DNA from: Deltaproteobacteria bacterium
GTDB lineage: Bacteria; Desulfobacterota; Dissulfuribacteria; Dissulfuribacterales; JALVPX01
Assembly (NCBI GenBank): GCA_027061625.1
Contig: JAMOVF010000147.1
Span: 1 to 25,667 of the forward strand
DNA length: 25,667 nt
Direction of reading: 5' to 3'
Shown here: in pieces, positions 15,802 through 24,456 of the stretch
Position numbering within the stretch: position 1 is the stretch's first letter
Layout: every line of letters starts with the position of its first letter
Made by a program: the position numbers and the translations under genes
The notes under the pieces: model-generated
What the model saw: only the letters and a program-made list of their open reading frames with translations
What the model was told of the DNA's origin: nothing
Databases searched by the model: none

Positions 15802-15830
15802 AAGATAACCACTTATTTATAAAAACACAA
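15802..15830 (-). promoter_or_regulatory. Candidate ferredoxin promoter
   Basis: Minus-strand TTGTGT (15830-15825) and TATCTT (15807-15802) are separated by 17 bases, about 45 bases before the ferredoxin ATG. The hexamers are imperfect; called by eye only. Confidence 0.35.
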
Positions 15831-15913
15831 TTAATAAGAGCGTTGCAGCATTTGGAAAGATTGCAATTAAAGAAACCAAAAGCTGGAATGTTATGTTTAT
15901 GGCAAAGAAACTT

Positions 15914-17653
15914 TTATACTATTTCCAAAAAGGTATGCTTTTCTGGATCATAAACTAATTCTATATTGAGTGTTACACTGCTGTCAGAAGCACCACTATT
16001 CCATTTCCGCTCCAAGTCACCGCATTTAAGATACAAGATTGCAGAAGGAGCCAGAGAGCCGATAATTTTAAATCTTATTTGACATAGCCTTTCCTCTAAG
16101 TGTTTATACTCCTCATTTACCTCTTGAAGCTCTATGGCCATTTCTTCTTGTTCTTCCTTAAGTGCAACAATTTTAGCCGCCCTACGTCCTATTGCATGAA
16201 GATAGTCTGGAACCTCCTGCATCCAACTAGCCAAAGATTTATACGCCTTCTCTGCCCTCAAGGTGCCTTTTAAAATAGCAGCCAAAAAATGACGAAGCCC
16301 TATTATGGCCTGCATTCCATCCTTGTCTGCAGAGTTCTGGATCTCTTTTAGCCTTTCTCCAAGAGATGCCACTTGATCCTTTAAGGTATTCATGCTGGTA
16401 CGCAGTAAAGCTTCAAGTTCATTTTTCCGTTGATTCAGCCTATGTCTCTTGTCAAAAAGATCTTGGCCGAGCTCAACATCAACTTGATTTCTTAAATCAA
16501 CGCTTATCATATGTACTTTGTTGGCCTCTATTTTAACATGACCCACAAAAATTTGAGAGACACCTGATGGCTCCATAATAATTGTATCAGAGCGCAAACG
16601 GCATTGTTGCACCTCTTTCAAAACTACTATTTCATCTATAGACTCTAACTTTGCTCCACGTGCTGAACCCACTTCAATAGTTTTTCCAGCTCTAACAGAA
16701 GTTCTTATAAATGAAGCATTTACTGACTTGGTTACATCAATATGTTCCCCCTCTATAGCTCCCTTAACCTCTAAATTGCCATCTATGATAGCTGAAAAAG
16801 TTCCTCGTATATCCCCATTGACCACCACGTCAGCTGAACAACGCAATTCATTATCGTCATCTCCAATATTACCTGTGCTAAAGTCTACATCACCTACAAC
16901 AAGTCTATTTTGTACTGACAAAGCTCTCAAATTGGCTGGATCACGTACAGCTTCTGCAAATCTAGTTATTATTATTCCATTTTCCTTAGCAAAAATATCT
17001 TGGCAGTGTCTGTTCCTTTCTTTGTCAAAGGATTGCTTTATCAGCAAGCCATCTCCAAGTTCAATGGGAAATGGAGAACCAGGCTCAGGTTTGATTGGAA
17101 AGCCATTAACATCTGTTCCAGCCATTCCTGAAGTGGGTTCATATAACCGTGCAAGTAATTCCTCCTTTTGGGCCTGAGGGAATTTGTTTATACACCTGAA
17201 ATCTATTTTGCCATCTGGCAATATTTTTCCTGGTTTGGGCGAGTAATCAAAAAACAGCTCCAAGTCACCTGGAATACCATTTTCCGGCGCTTCTCCTTGA
17301 ATCATCAAGGTTCTTACTTGTGGAGTGGTATTGATAATAACGGTTCTAGGCCTCAGCCTCTCTTCTCTGGCAGGAGCTAAGAAAGTCAGTTCTCCAAAAT
17401 CGCCTTTTTCTATTTGTGAAAAAATATCTTTAGGAAGTCTAATATAGTATCTACCCAATACTATAACTAAGGCCTGGGCTAAATTTTCTGGAGATATTGC
17501 CCTTATGGGCGGAAGGTCAGCAATAACTAATATTATATCTTTATCGAATTTTGATTCTTCAATGGAATCAAGGATATCATCGGCAATATCCTGAATGGAC
17601 ATAGGATTATCGTCCATATCTGCGTCGATCTCCAGGGCCTGACTCAAGCTCAT
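15914..17653 (-). CDS. FapA family protein (DUF342)
   Basis: A 579-aa soluble protein of the DUF342/FapA family. The N-terminal quarter (1-120) is acidic and variable. The FapA signature follows: DGKIDFRCINKF (148-159) and SGMAGTDVNGFPI (175-187), then a repetitive beta-rich section (about 230-385) with VVVNGDIRGTF, GNLEVKGAIEG and VRAGKTIEVG expected to form a right-handed beta-helix. Residues 395-530 are charged and helical, likely a coiled coil (KNELEALLRTSMNTLKDQV, LKEEQEEMAIELQEVNEEY). FapA-like proteins are often polymerisation or surface-associated scaffolds; the role here is not known. AAGGGGAT precedes the ATG. It is the last gene of the hisS-aspS unit, 18 bases after the radical SAM gene. 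Confidence 0.85.
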   Translation of the reverse strand: MSLSQALEIDADMDDNPMSIQDIADDILDSIEESKFDKDIILVIADLPPIRAISPENLAQALVIVLGRYYIRLPKDIFSQIEKGDFGELTFLAPAREERLRPRTVIINTTPQVRTLMIQGEAPENGIPGDLELFFDYSPKPGKILPDGKIDFRCINKFPQAQKEELLARLYEPTSGMAGTDVNGFPIKPEPGSPFPIELGDGLLIKQSFDKERNRHCQDIFAKENGIIITRFAEAVRDPANLRALSVQNRLVVGDVDFSTGNIGDDDNELRCSADVVVNGDIRGTFSAIIDGNLEVKGAIEGEHIDVTKSVNASFIRTSVRAGKTIEVGSARGAKLESIDEIVVLKEVQQCRLRSDTIIMEPSGVSQIFVGHVKIEANKVHMISVDLRNQVDVELGQDLFDKRHRLNQRKNELEALLRTSMNTLKDQVASLGERLKEIQNSADKDGMQAIIGLRHFLAAILKGTLRAEKAYKSLASWMQEVPDYLHAIGRRAAKIVALKEEQEEMAIELQEVNEEYKHLEERLCQIRFKIIGSLAPSAILYLKCGDLERKWNSGASDSSVTLNIELVYDPEKHTFLEIV

Positions 17654-17671
17654 TTATCCCCTTTAAGCACT

Positions 17672-19402
17672 TTACGTTATTTGTAATAATGAACAGGCAT
17701 TGCAGCGCCTGCATCTCCCTGTATCACAAGGTGCAGTGGAATTTTGCCTGGATGCCTTGCGCCATTCATGCAGCAAAAATTCCTTTTTGACAGGATGTCT
17801 TATAATTTCCCATGGCAACGATGCCGCCACTTGCCTGCCTTTTAAATATTTTTCGGCACTTAATCCAGTTTCCTTCAGCGCCCTGTTGAGTGAAAAACCA
17901 TGCAATGCAAGCAATTCTATAACTCTTGACAGCTGCTGGTCTCCCCTGCTCAACAATCCCTGCAATGCTGCTTCTCTATGGCTTGGAAGGGAAAACTTTA
18001 AATTAGGTATGGAAGAAAACAGCCTTTTCAACAGGCTGATCCGCTTTTTGATCTCTCTTTTAGCAATAAAATCACTCCATTGAAATGGAGTCCAAGGCTT
18101 AGGAATAAATTGATTAACCGATACTGAAAGAGTTCCTATGGAGCCCCTGCTCTTGGCATGATCGAGCATACAGGCGTGTATTTTTTTGACTAAGATTCCT
18201 ATTTGACTTACATCATCTTCTCTTTCAAAGGGTAGCCCTATCATGAAATAGAGTTTGAAGTTTGGAATACCAGAAGATGCTAGCCTTTCCACTCCTTCAA
18301 GAATTTCATCTTCACTCAAGTTTTTGTTGATTACATCTCTCATTTTCTGAGAACCTGCTTCAGGGGCAATGGTAGCTACCTTGGCGCCAGATTTTACCAT
18401 CAATTCTGCAAAAGAAGGGGTTATGAGATCTACACGCAAAGATGAAAATCCTAATTTTTTACCTTTTTTCAACAACAGGTCTGCCAACCTTTCAATATCA
18501 GGTCTGCTGCCATATTCAAGGCCTATCAAACCAATCTTTGATGCCTCGCCTGATTTTGATATTGCATTTTCCACAGCCTCAGAAGGCCAAACTCGGGGAG
18601 GGCGGTAAACAAAACCGGCAGCGCAAAAACGGCAGCCCATTCCACAGCCTCGGGTAAGCTCAATGAGAAAGGTGTTGGGAAAGACCGTGTTTTCGGTAAG
18701 TATGGCGCTGTGAGGGGCAGTATCAGGCGGTACAGTTAGTTTTGCCGGCGCTATTTGGGATGGAAAGATATCTTCCAAAGGTTCATGGCCTTTATAATAT
18801 TTACCTTTGTCATAAAGCACCTTATAGCCCCCTGGCACATAAACTCCAGAAACATTCGTGACAAGGCCTTTCAATTTTTCAGCTCTATTAGCTACCTGCT
18901 CAGTCAACAGGGGGAGCTGTTTAGTAAAAGAATGGACTATTGACTCAAATTCTCCAATCAAAAAGGCATCAATAAAGGGGGCCAAGGGTTCAGGATTGAT
19001 AAAAGTGGCAACTCCGCCTGCCAATATCAATGGTGCGTCATCTGAACGCTCATGTGCATAAAGGGGAATATTGGCTAAATGCAGAAATTTTGCACAATTT
19101 ATGTAGTCAGTCTCAAAACTTATCGTAAAAAGGATTATATCAAAGTCCTTGGCAGGCCTATTGCTTTCAAGCGACCTTAACTGTGAGGGGGAAACATGTC
19201 CCTTTGGAACGAAAAATCTCTCAGCAACTATCTCTTCTTTGGAATTAAGTAAAGAATATAGGGTGTGCATGCCCAAGTTGGACATGCCCACCTCATAACT
19301 GTTGGGAAATACTAAGGCGACCCTGAATCTCCCTGGCCACCTCTTTTTGATTGCCCCTTTCTCAGTCGTCTGAGTCTTGTTCCATTTTGGCGAGGTCTTC
19401 AA
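17672..19402 (-). CDS. B12-binding-type radical SAM protein (TIGR03960-like)
   Basis: A 576-aa protein with an N-terminal B12-binding-like Rossmann part (RVALVFPNSYEVGMSNLG, 27-44) and a radical SAM domain with TRGCGMGCRFCAAGF, whose cluster cysteines are C253, C257 and C260. FMIGLPFE and the C-terminal Cys group CDTGRCRRCNAC (559-570), which may hold a second cluster, agree with the uncharacterised TIGR03960 family. The substrate is unknown; in other bacteria members sit with a DUF2344 partner, absent here. The annotated start is a TTG (19402) 41 bases inside the upstream gene with no binding site; no ATG or GTG is available that keeps the conserved N-terminus, so the true start is uncertain. 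AAAGGGG after the upstream stop may serve an unusual start. Confidence 0.82.
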   Translation of the reverse strand: MKTSPKWNKTQTTEKGAIKKRWPGRFRVALVFPNSYEVGMSNLGMHTLYSLLNSKEEIVAERFFVPKGHVSPSQLRSLESNRPAKDFDIILFTISFETDYINCAKFLHLANIPLYAHERSDDAPLILAGGVATFINPEPLAPFIDAFLIGEFESIVHSFTKQLPLLTEQVANRAEKLKGLVTNVSGVYVPGGYKVLYDKGKYYKGHEPLEDIFPSQIAPAKLTVPPDTAPHSAILTENTVFPNTFLIELTRGCGMGCRFCAAGFVYRPPRVWPSEAVENAISKSGEASKIGLIGLEYGSRPDIERLADLLLKKGKKLGFSSLRVDLITPSFAELMVKSGAKVATIAPEAGSQKMRDVINKNLSEDEILEGVERLASSGIPNFKLYFMIGLPFEREDDVSQIGILVKKIHACMLDHAKSRGSIGTLSVSVNQFIPKPWTPFQWSDFIAKREIKKRISLLKRLFSSIPNLKFSLPSHREAALQGLLSRGDQQLSRVIELLALHGFSLNRALKETGLSAEKYLKGRQVAASLPWEIIRHPVKKEFLLHEWRKASRQNSTAPCDTGRCRRCNACSLLQIT

Positions 19403-21191
19403 AACGTATATCTATTCCAAGGACGCCAACAATCTCATCCTTTTCATTGAAAATAGGGCCTGAAACAGTAATACACAAGGCGTTTGTTATGCGCGACGTA
19501 TAGAAGTCTGACACATGGATTTTTCCATCTTTCATTGGGGCGATGAACCAAGGACGTTCAGAAAAGTCGTCATCAAGCTTGTAATTGGAATATTTAGGCC
19601 TGTCCTCCAGCCTAGTAACATTTTTGGTAATCTTTTCTCCATCAGCATTTACCACATAGAGGAATTGTATAAATGGATTATCTTCCAGCACTTTCTTGAG
19701 TACCGGCTCTATGCGCTCTGGGTCCATTGATTTGATTTCTTCGGTCTCAACAAGGTCTTCCACCAGGTGGTAGGCCAAGTCATATGCCTTCTGCTTCAGC
19801 TTCTCAAATCCAGAAGTGAAGAGCTCTGGCAAATATAGCCTGGTCAAGTGCTCCATCTCCTCATGGGAAATAGAGGTCACCCTGCCCTGCTCATACATTT
19901 CCATCACCTTTTTGTAGATCTTGACTATTCCCGGATGGCGTTTGCTGATCTTGTTTTCACCTGTAAGCTTGAGATGGGTGTTTACCCAATGTGCGATGCC
20001 TGCAGTTCCTGAAGTGCTGGATATAATAACAGATACAGGCCTTCCAAGAATTTTGTTGGTATCAAATATGTTATAGATTTCCTCATTTTTAAGCAGGCCG
20101 TCCGCATGGACTCCAGCACTGGTTGAGTTGAAGTCAGCCCCAACCAAAGGATAATTTTTGGGTATATGCACCCCAAGTTCTTTTTCAAAGTATCTTGCCA
20201 TTTCAGTAATGGCTTTAGTATTTACACCATCTGTAGTGCCGCGCAGGGCAGCCCTCTCTATTAAAAGCGCTTCAATAGGAGTATTGCCGGTCCTTTCACC
20301 AAAACCCAGAAGGGTTGCATTAATTGCATTACATCCATAGAGCCATGCAGTAGTAGCATTTATGACCACCTTGTGAAAATCATTATGGCCGTGCCATTCC
20401 AGCAGCTCACCAGGCACACCTGCTTCTTCAATAAAGGCGCGCACAAGTTTATCAACGGCCCTAGGAAGGGCTGCACCTGGATAGGTGACTCCGAAGCCCA
20501 TTGTGTCGCAAAGCCTGATCTTTATGTCTATTCCACTTTCTTCCCTAAGCTTCATAAGTTCAATTGCAAAGGGGATACAAAAACCATAAATGTCCGCCCT
20601 TGTAACATCTTCAAAATGGCACCTGGGCCTTATGCCAAGGGAAAGGGCCTCTTTTACAATGGCCAAATATGATTCAAGCGCCTGTGATCTGGTCTTTTTC
20701 AGTTTTAAATATATATGATAATCAGAAGCAGAGGTCAGGATGCCTGTCTCTGGCAAACCAGCCTCTTTCACCAATTTAAGATCCTCTGCCTTTGCCCTGA
20801 TCCAACCAGTAATTTCTGGATATGTGTAGCCTTTGGCACGGCACACATCCAACGCCTTTTTATCCTTATCAGTATAAAGAAAAAATTCAGATTGGCGAAT
20901 CACACCCTTGGGACCAGATAGCTCATGCAGAAAATCAAAGATTTTACTGATCTGCTCTACAGTATAGGGTGGCCTGGCCTGCTGGCCATCCCTGAAGGTG
21001 GTATCTGTAACGAGCATATCTTTACAAGGGGTGGGTGCCACATACTTGTAATCAAAGTCTATTTTAGGCACCTCTGTATAAGGGTAAATATTTCTCATCA
21101 AGTTGGGTTCTTTAGGATCCCTGAGCTTATACTTCCAATGGTCTGAGTGCGTGTGATCCAGCAAACCTTTATTAGGATTCCATTTGGCCAT
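19362..21191 (-). CDS. Re-citrate-synthase-like enzyme with C-terminal Cache-like domain
   Basis: A 609-aa DRE-TIM metallolyase. The motif DTTFRDGQQARPPYTVEQI (63-81) with R67 and D68, GPKGVIRQSEFFLY (93-106), HGHND (267-271, metal ligands H267 and H269), GFGERTGNTP (296-305) and AGVHADG (359-365) match the (Re)-citrate synthase of Clostridium kluyveri type, which condenses acetyl-CoA with oxaloacetate; homocitrate or isopropylmalate synthase activity is the alternative. The catalytic part ends near residue 460. Residues about 465-602 add a domain absent from the clostridial enzyme: FIQFLYVVNADGEKI, DDFSERPWFIAP and CITVSGPIFNEKDEIVGVLG, a Cache/PDC-type ligand-binding pattern. No signal peptide or membrane segment. 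GGAG precedes the ATG; nine bases after aspS; it overlaps the radical SAM frame. Confidence 0.82.
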   Translation of the reverse strand: MAKWNPNKGLLDHTHSDHWKYKLRDPKEPNLMRNIYPYTEVPKIDFDYKYVAPTPCKDMLVTDTTFRDGQQARPPYTVEQISKIFDFLHELSGPKGVIRQSEFFLYTDKDKKALDVCRAKGYTYPEITGWIRAKAEDLKLVKEAGLPETGILTSASDYHIYLKLKKTRSQALESYLAIVKEALSLGIRPRCHFEDVTRADIYGFCIPFAIELMKLREESGIDIKIRLCDTMGFGVTYPGAALPRAVDKLVRAFIEEAGVPGELLEWHGHNDFHKVVINATTAWLYGCNAINATLLGFGERTGNTPIEALLIERAALRGTTDGVNTKAITEMARYFEKELGVHIPKNYPLVGADFNSTSAGVHADGLLKNEEIYNIFDTNKILGRPVSVIISSTSGTAGIAHWVNTHLKLTGENKISKRHPGIVKIYKKVMEMYEQGRVTSISHEEMEHLTRLYLPELFTSGFEKLKQKAYDLAYHLVEDLVETEEIKSMDPERIEPVLKKVLEDNPFIQFLYVVNADGEKITKNVTRLEDRPKYSNYKLDDDFSERPWFIAPMKDGKIHVSDFYTSRITNALCITVSGPIFNEKDEIVGVLGIDIRFEDLAKMEQDSDD

Positions 21192-21200
21192 AACTTCTCC

Positions 21201-22991
21201 TTAATCTTTGCTCTTCCAGTTGGGTTTCAAATATAATTCAGCCAATTGAGTCATATCGACTCTGGCTGGAGCTTTGGTAAGAAGGCATTGGGCCTTCTGA
21301 GTCTTGGGGAAGGCGATGACATCCCTAATGCTTTCCCGGCCTGACATCAACATCACCAGCCTGTCAAGCCCAAAGGCTATTCCGCCATGGGGCGGAGCTC
21401 CATAGGAAAGAGCATCCAGCAAAAAACCAAATTTTTCAACGGCCTCTTCATCTGGGATTGAAAGGGCCTTAAAGACCTGTTTCTGCACCTCTGGCTGGTG
21501 AATACGGATGCTGCCGCCTCCGATTTCAATCCCATTAAGCACAATATCATAGGCCCTGGATCTTACTTTATCCGGAGCCGTTTCTAAAAGATCTGTGTCA
21601 GATTCTTTAGGTGCAGTAAATGGATGATGAAGGGCTACATATCTGCCTTCTTCTTCATCATACTCCATAAGAGGGAAATCTGTAACCCATACAAAGTCAA
21701 AAATTGATTCATCAATCAGGTTAAACCGCTTGGCAAGGTCAATTCGTAGCTCTCCCAAGACCTTATAAACAACCTTGGCCTGATCCGCTCCAAAAAATAA
21801 TATATCGCCAGGGTTCGCTCCAAGGCGCTTCTCAATATCTTTTTTCTCATCTTCAGAAAAAAACTTGGCAATGGGTGACTGCCACTCTCCATCTTCTTTT
21901 ATCTTCACCCATGCCAGGCCTTTAGCTCCAAGGCCTATAGCAAAATTGGTAAGGTCATCAAGGTCTTTTCTTGAAAGAGTAGCCATTCCTTGGCCGCAAA
22001 TCGCCTTGACCACGCCGCCTGATTTGGCAACGCTTTGAAATACCTTCAATGAACAGCCTGCTGCTATATCTGTAATATCTTTAAGCTCTAGGCCAAAACG
22101 CATGTCTGGCCTGTCAGTCCCGAACCTTTCCATGGCCTCATGATAGCTGAGGCGCTTAAAAGGTACTTCCAGCTCTTTGTCCAGGGTCTTCTTGAATATC
22201 CATTTTATGAGCCCTTCCACTATCTCAATTATATCATTCTCTTCAATAAAGGAGAGCTCCATATCGAGCTGGGTGAACTCAGGCTGCCTGTCTGCACGCA
22301 GATCTTCATCCCTGAAGCAGCGTACAATCTGATAATAGCGCTCAAGCCCTGATATCATCAAAACTTGTTTGTACAACTGCGGAGACTGAGGCAATGCATA
22401 AAATTTGCCTGGGTTTACCCTGCTCGGAACAAGGTAATCCCTGGCCCCCTCTGGGGTACTGCGGGTGAGCATAGGGGTCTCTATCTCCAGAAAATCTTCT
22501 TTGTTGAGATAGGCCCGAATCTCCTGGCACACATTGTGACGCAGTATAAGAGCTTCTGTCATCCATGGACGCCGCAGATCCATATAGCGGTATTTAAGGC
22601 GCAAGGATTCATCCACCTCTTTTTCTTCATCCAGTGGAAAAGGAGGCGTCTGGGATTTATTTAAAATCCTCAATTCATTTACAGCCACCTCTATCATACC
22701 AGTCTTCAACTTGGGGTTTTCCATACCCTCTGGCCGCCTTCGCACCTTGCCGCGAACGGCTATGCAATATTCACTTCTCAACTTGTGGGCCTTTTCATGG
22801 GCCTGAGGTTCAATTGAGGGGTCAAACACCACCTGGGTTATTCCTGTCCTGTCCCGAAGATCAACGAAGATCACGCCTCCGTGATCCCGTCTGCGGAGAA
22901 CCCAGCCCATCAACACTACTTCTTGGTCTAATGCTGTTTCAGTCAGGCTGTTGCAGTCATGGGTGCGTTTCAGGCCCTTTATTGTATCCAT
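21201..22991 (-). CDS. aspS: Aspartyl-tRNA synthetase
   Basis: Class II synthetase that charges tRNA-Asp (possibly also tRNA-Asn, which cannot be decided here). The 596-aa bacterial-type protein has an N-terminal OB fold ([18 protein letters not shown], 33-50), motif 1 around [20 protein letters not shown] (167-186), motif 2 in [18 protein letters not shown] (226-243), a GAD insertion in the middle, and motif 3 in [21 protein letters not shown] near the end. ATG at 22991 is preceded by AGAGG. It lies 29 bases after hisS and nine before the citrate-synthase-like gene, so the three are likely co-transcribed. The hisS-aspS pairing is common in bacteria. Confidence 0.97.
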   Translation of the reverse strand: MDTIKGLKRTHDCNSLTETALDQEVVLMGWVLRRRDHGGVIFVDLRDRTGITQVVFDPSIEPQAHEKAHKLRSEYCIAVRGKVRRRPEGMENPKLKTGMIEVAVNELRILNKSQTPPFPLDEEKEVDESLRLKYRYMDLRRPWMTEALILRHNVCQEIRAYLNKEDFLEIETPMLTRSTPEGARDYLVPSRVNPGKFYALPQSPQLYKQVLMISGLERYYQIVRCFRDEDLRADRQPEFTQLDMELSFIEENDIIEIVEGLIKWIFKKTLDKELEVPFKRLSYHEAMERFGTDRPDMRFGLELKDITDIAAGCSLKVFQSVAKSGGVVKAICGQGMATLSRKDLDDLTNFAIGLGAKGLAWVKIKEDGEWQSPIAKFFSEDEKKDIEKRLGANPGDILFFGADQAKVVYKVLGELRIDLAKRFNLIDESIFDFVWVTDFPLMEYDEEEGRYVALHHPFTAPKESDTDLLETAPDKVRSRAYDIVLNGIEIGGGSIRIHQPEVQKQVFKALSIPDEEAVEKFGFLLDALSYGAPPHGGIAFGLDRLVMLMSGRESIRDVIAFPKTQKAQCLLTKAPARVDMTQLAELYLKPNWKSKD

Positions 22992-23020
22992 AATTGTGTT
23001 ACCTCTCTTTCAAAACCCTT

Positions 23021-24295
23021 TTATTCCTGGGTCTCTTCGGTTTCGCTGCAAATCGCTTTAATCACTGATGCTGTAACTTCATCCAGGGAAATGGCCTGCT
23101 GCTGGCTCGTTTCCATATTTTTCAAAATAGCTTCTTCTTCTTCAAGCTCTTTTTCTCCGACAATCAAGACATAACGGGCCTTAAGCCTATCTGCCTGTTT
23201 TAGTTGGGCCTTTAAGCTTTTGTCTTCATATGATATCTGAACGCTTATATTGTTGTCTCTAAACTCTTTGAGCCACTCAACGGCCTCTTCCCTGGCTTCA
23301 CGCCCCAAGGCAGCAATAAAGAGCTGCAGCCTGTCAGAATAATCATCTTTATCCAGCAGAAGCAACAGACGCTCCATACCCACGGCCATGCCTACACCCG
23401 GCAGGTCCGGGCCGCCAAGCACCTTGGACAAACCATCATATCTGCCGCCAGCTGCTACTGTATTCTGGGCCCCCAACCCTTGAGCAATAATCTCAAAAGT
23501 GGTTCTCACATAATAATCTAACCCCCTAACTAAATAGGGGTTGATGACAAATGGTATTTCAAAAATTTCAAGAAAATCCAAAACTTCTCCCAGGTGTTTG
23601 GAACACTCTGGACACCAGTAATGTTTAATTAAAGGTGCAAGTTTCAAAATGGATCTGCACTTTTCCTGCTTGCAATCAAATATCCTCAAGGGATTGGTCT
23701 TGCTGCGCCGTATGCAATCCTCACACAGCTCTTTGGCTTGATTTTCTAGGAATAGATTTAGTGCTTCCCTATGCAGCGGCCTGCAATCTGGACAACCAAG
23801 TGAATTTATTTCAACACGCAATTCTGCGCTGGTGCAGCGGGTAAGAATATCCCATGCCATCCCTATTATTTCAGCATCTGCCAAAGGAGATTGAGAGCCT
23901 ATAAGCTCGCTGTTTATTTGATTGAACTGCCTAAGGCGGCCTTTCTGCGGCCGCTCATAGCGGAACATCGGACCAATGGTGAAAAGCTTGAGATCCCTAC
24001 CCTGCGAATAGAGTTTATGCTCAAGGACAGCCCGCATGATACCTGCAGTTGCCTCGGGCCGCAGAGTAACCGAGTCGCCTCTGCGGTCTTTGAATGTGTA
24101 CATCTCCTTTTCCACAATATCTGTGTGGTCACCAATACCGCGGGCAAAGAGTTCGGTCTTTTCCAATAATGGCAGGCGTATTTCATTAAAGCCGAAATTT
24201 TTAAAGACCTGACGCGCCTGCTCTTCCATAAATCTGTATTTCTCAGATTCACCAGGCAAAATATCCTTAAAGCCTCTTAGGGCCTTTATAGCCAA
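23021..24295 (-). CDS. hisS: Histidyl-tRNA synthetase
   Basis: Class II synthetase that charges tRNA-His. The 424-aa protein starts LAIKALRGFKDILPGE like other HisRS, with motif 2 regions TLRPEATAGIMRA (77-89) and FRYERPQKGRLRQFNQ (111-126), the HisRS-specific GLDYYVRTTFE, GGRYDGL and the motif 3 segment GVGMAVGMERLLLLL, followed by the anticodon-binding domain to the end. Four cysteines around 183-231 (CPDC, CKQEKC-like, CPEC) form an insertion that resembles a small zinc-binding module. The start is TTG at 24295, supported by a triple GGAGGAGGAG just upstream and the lack of another start near the conserved N-terminus. It probably leads the operon through aspS to FapA. Confidence 0.96.
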   Translation of the reverse strand: MAIKALRGFKDILPGESEKYRFMEEQARQVFKNFGFNEIRLPLLEKTELFARGIGDHTDIVEKEMYTFKDRRGDSVTLRPEATAGIMRAVLEHKLYSQGRDLKLFTIGPMFRYERPQKGRLRQFNQINSELIGSQSPLADAEIIGMAWDILTRCTSAELRVEINSLGCPDCRPLHREALNLFLENQAKELCEDCIRRSKTNPLRIFDCKQEKCRSILKLAPLIKHYWCPECSKHLGEVLDFLEIFEIPFVINPYLVRGLDYYVRTTFEIIAQGLGAQNTVAAGGRYDGLSKVLGGPDLPGVGMAVGMERLLLLLDKDDYSDRLQLFIAALGREAREEAVEWLKEFRDNNISVQISYEDKSLKAQLKQADRLKARYVLIVGEKELEEEEAILKNMETSQQQAISLDEVTASVIKAICSETEETQE

Positions 24296-24306
24296 AACTC
24301 CTCCTC

Positions 24307-24344
24307 CGCCCAGGAAAACTATTTAAAGCTGCTTAGACTGGGCG
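24307..24344 (-). promoter_or_regulatory. Inverted repeat next to the hisS ribosome binding site
   Basis: CGCCCAG (24307-24313) pairs with CTGGGCG (24338-24344), a 7-bp stem with a 24-base loop. On the minus strand the downstream arm runs directly into the tandem GGAGGAGGAG before the TTG start, so the hairpin could affect ribosome access. A weak promoter (TTGATA 24411-24406, TAAAAA 24388-24383, 17-base spacer) would place it inside the leader. Confidence 0.35.
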
Positions 24345-24456
24345 TTTTGTATCTAATTTTGCATTTTTTGTAACGGTGCTCTTTTTTAATAGACTTGTTT
24401 AATCATATCAACTGCCAAAACTTGCTCTGCTGTTTATTTTAGCGCATCGGAATGAA

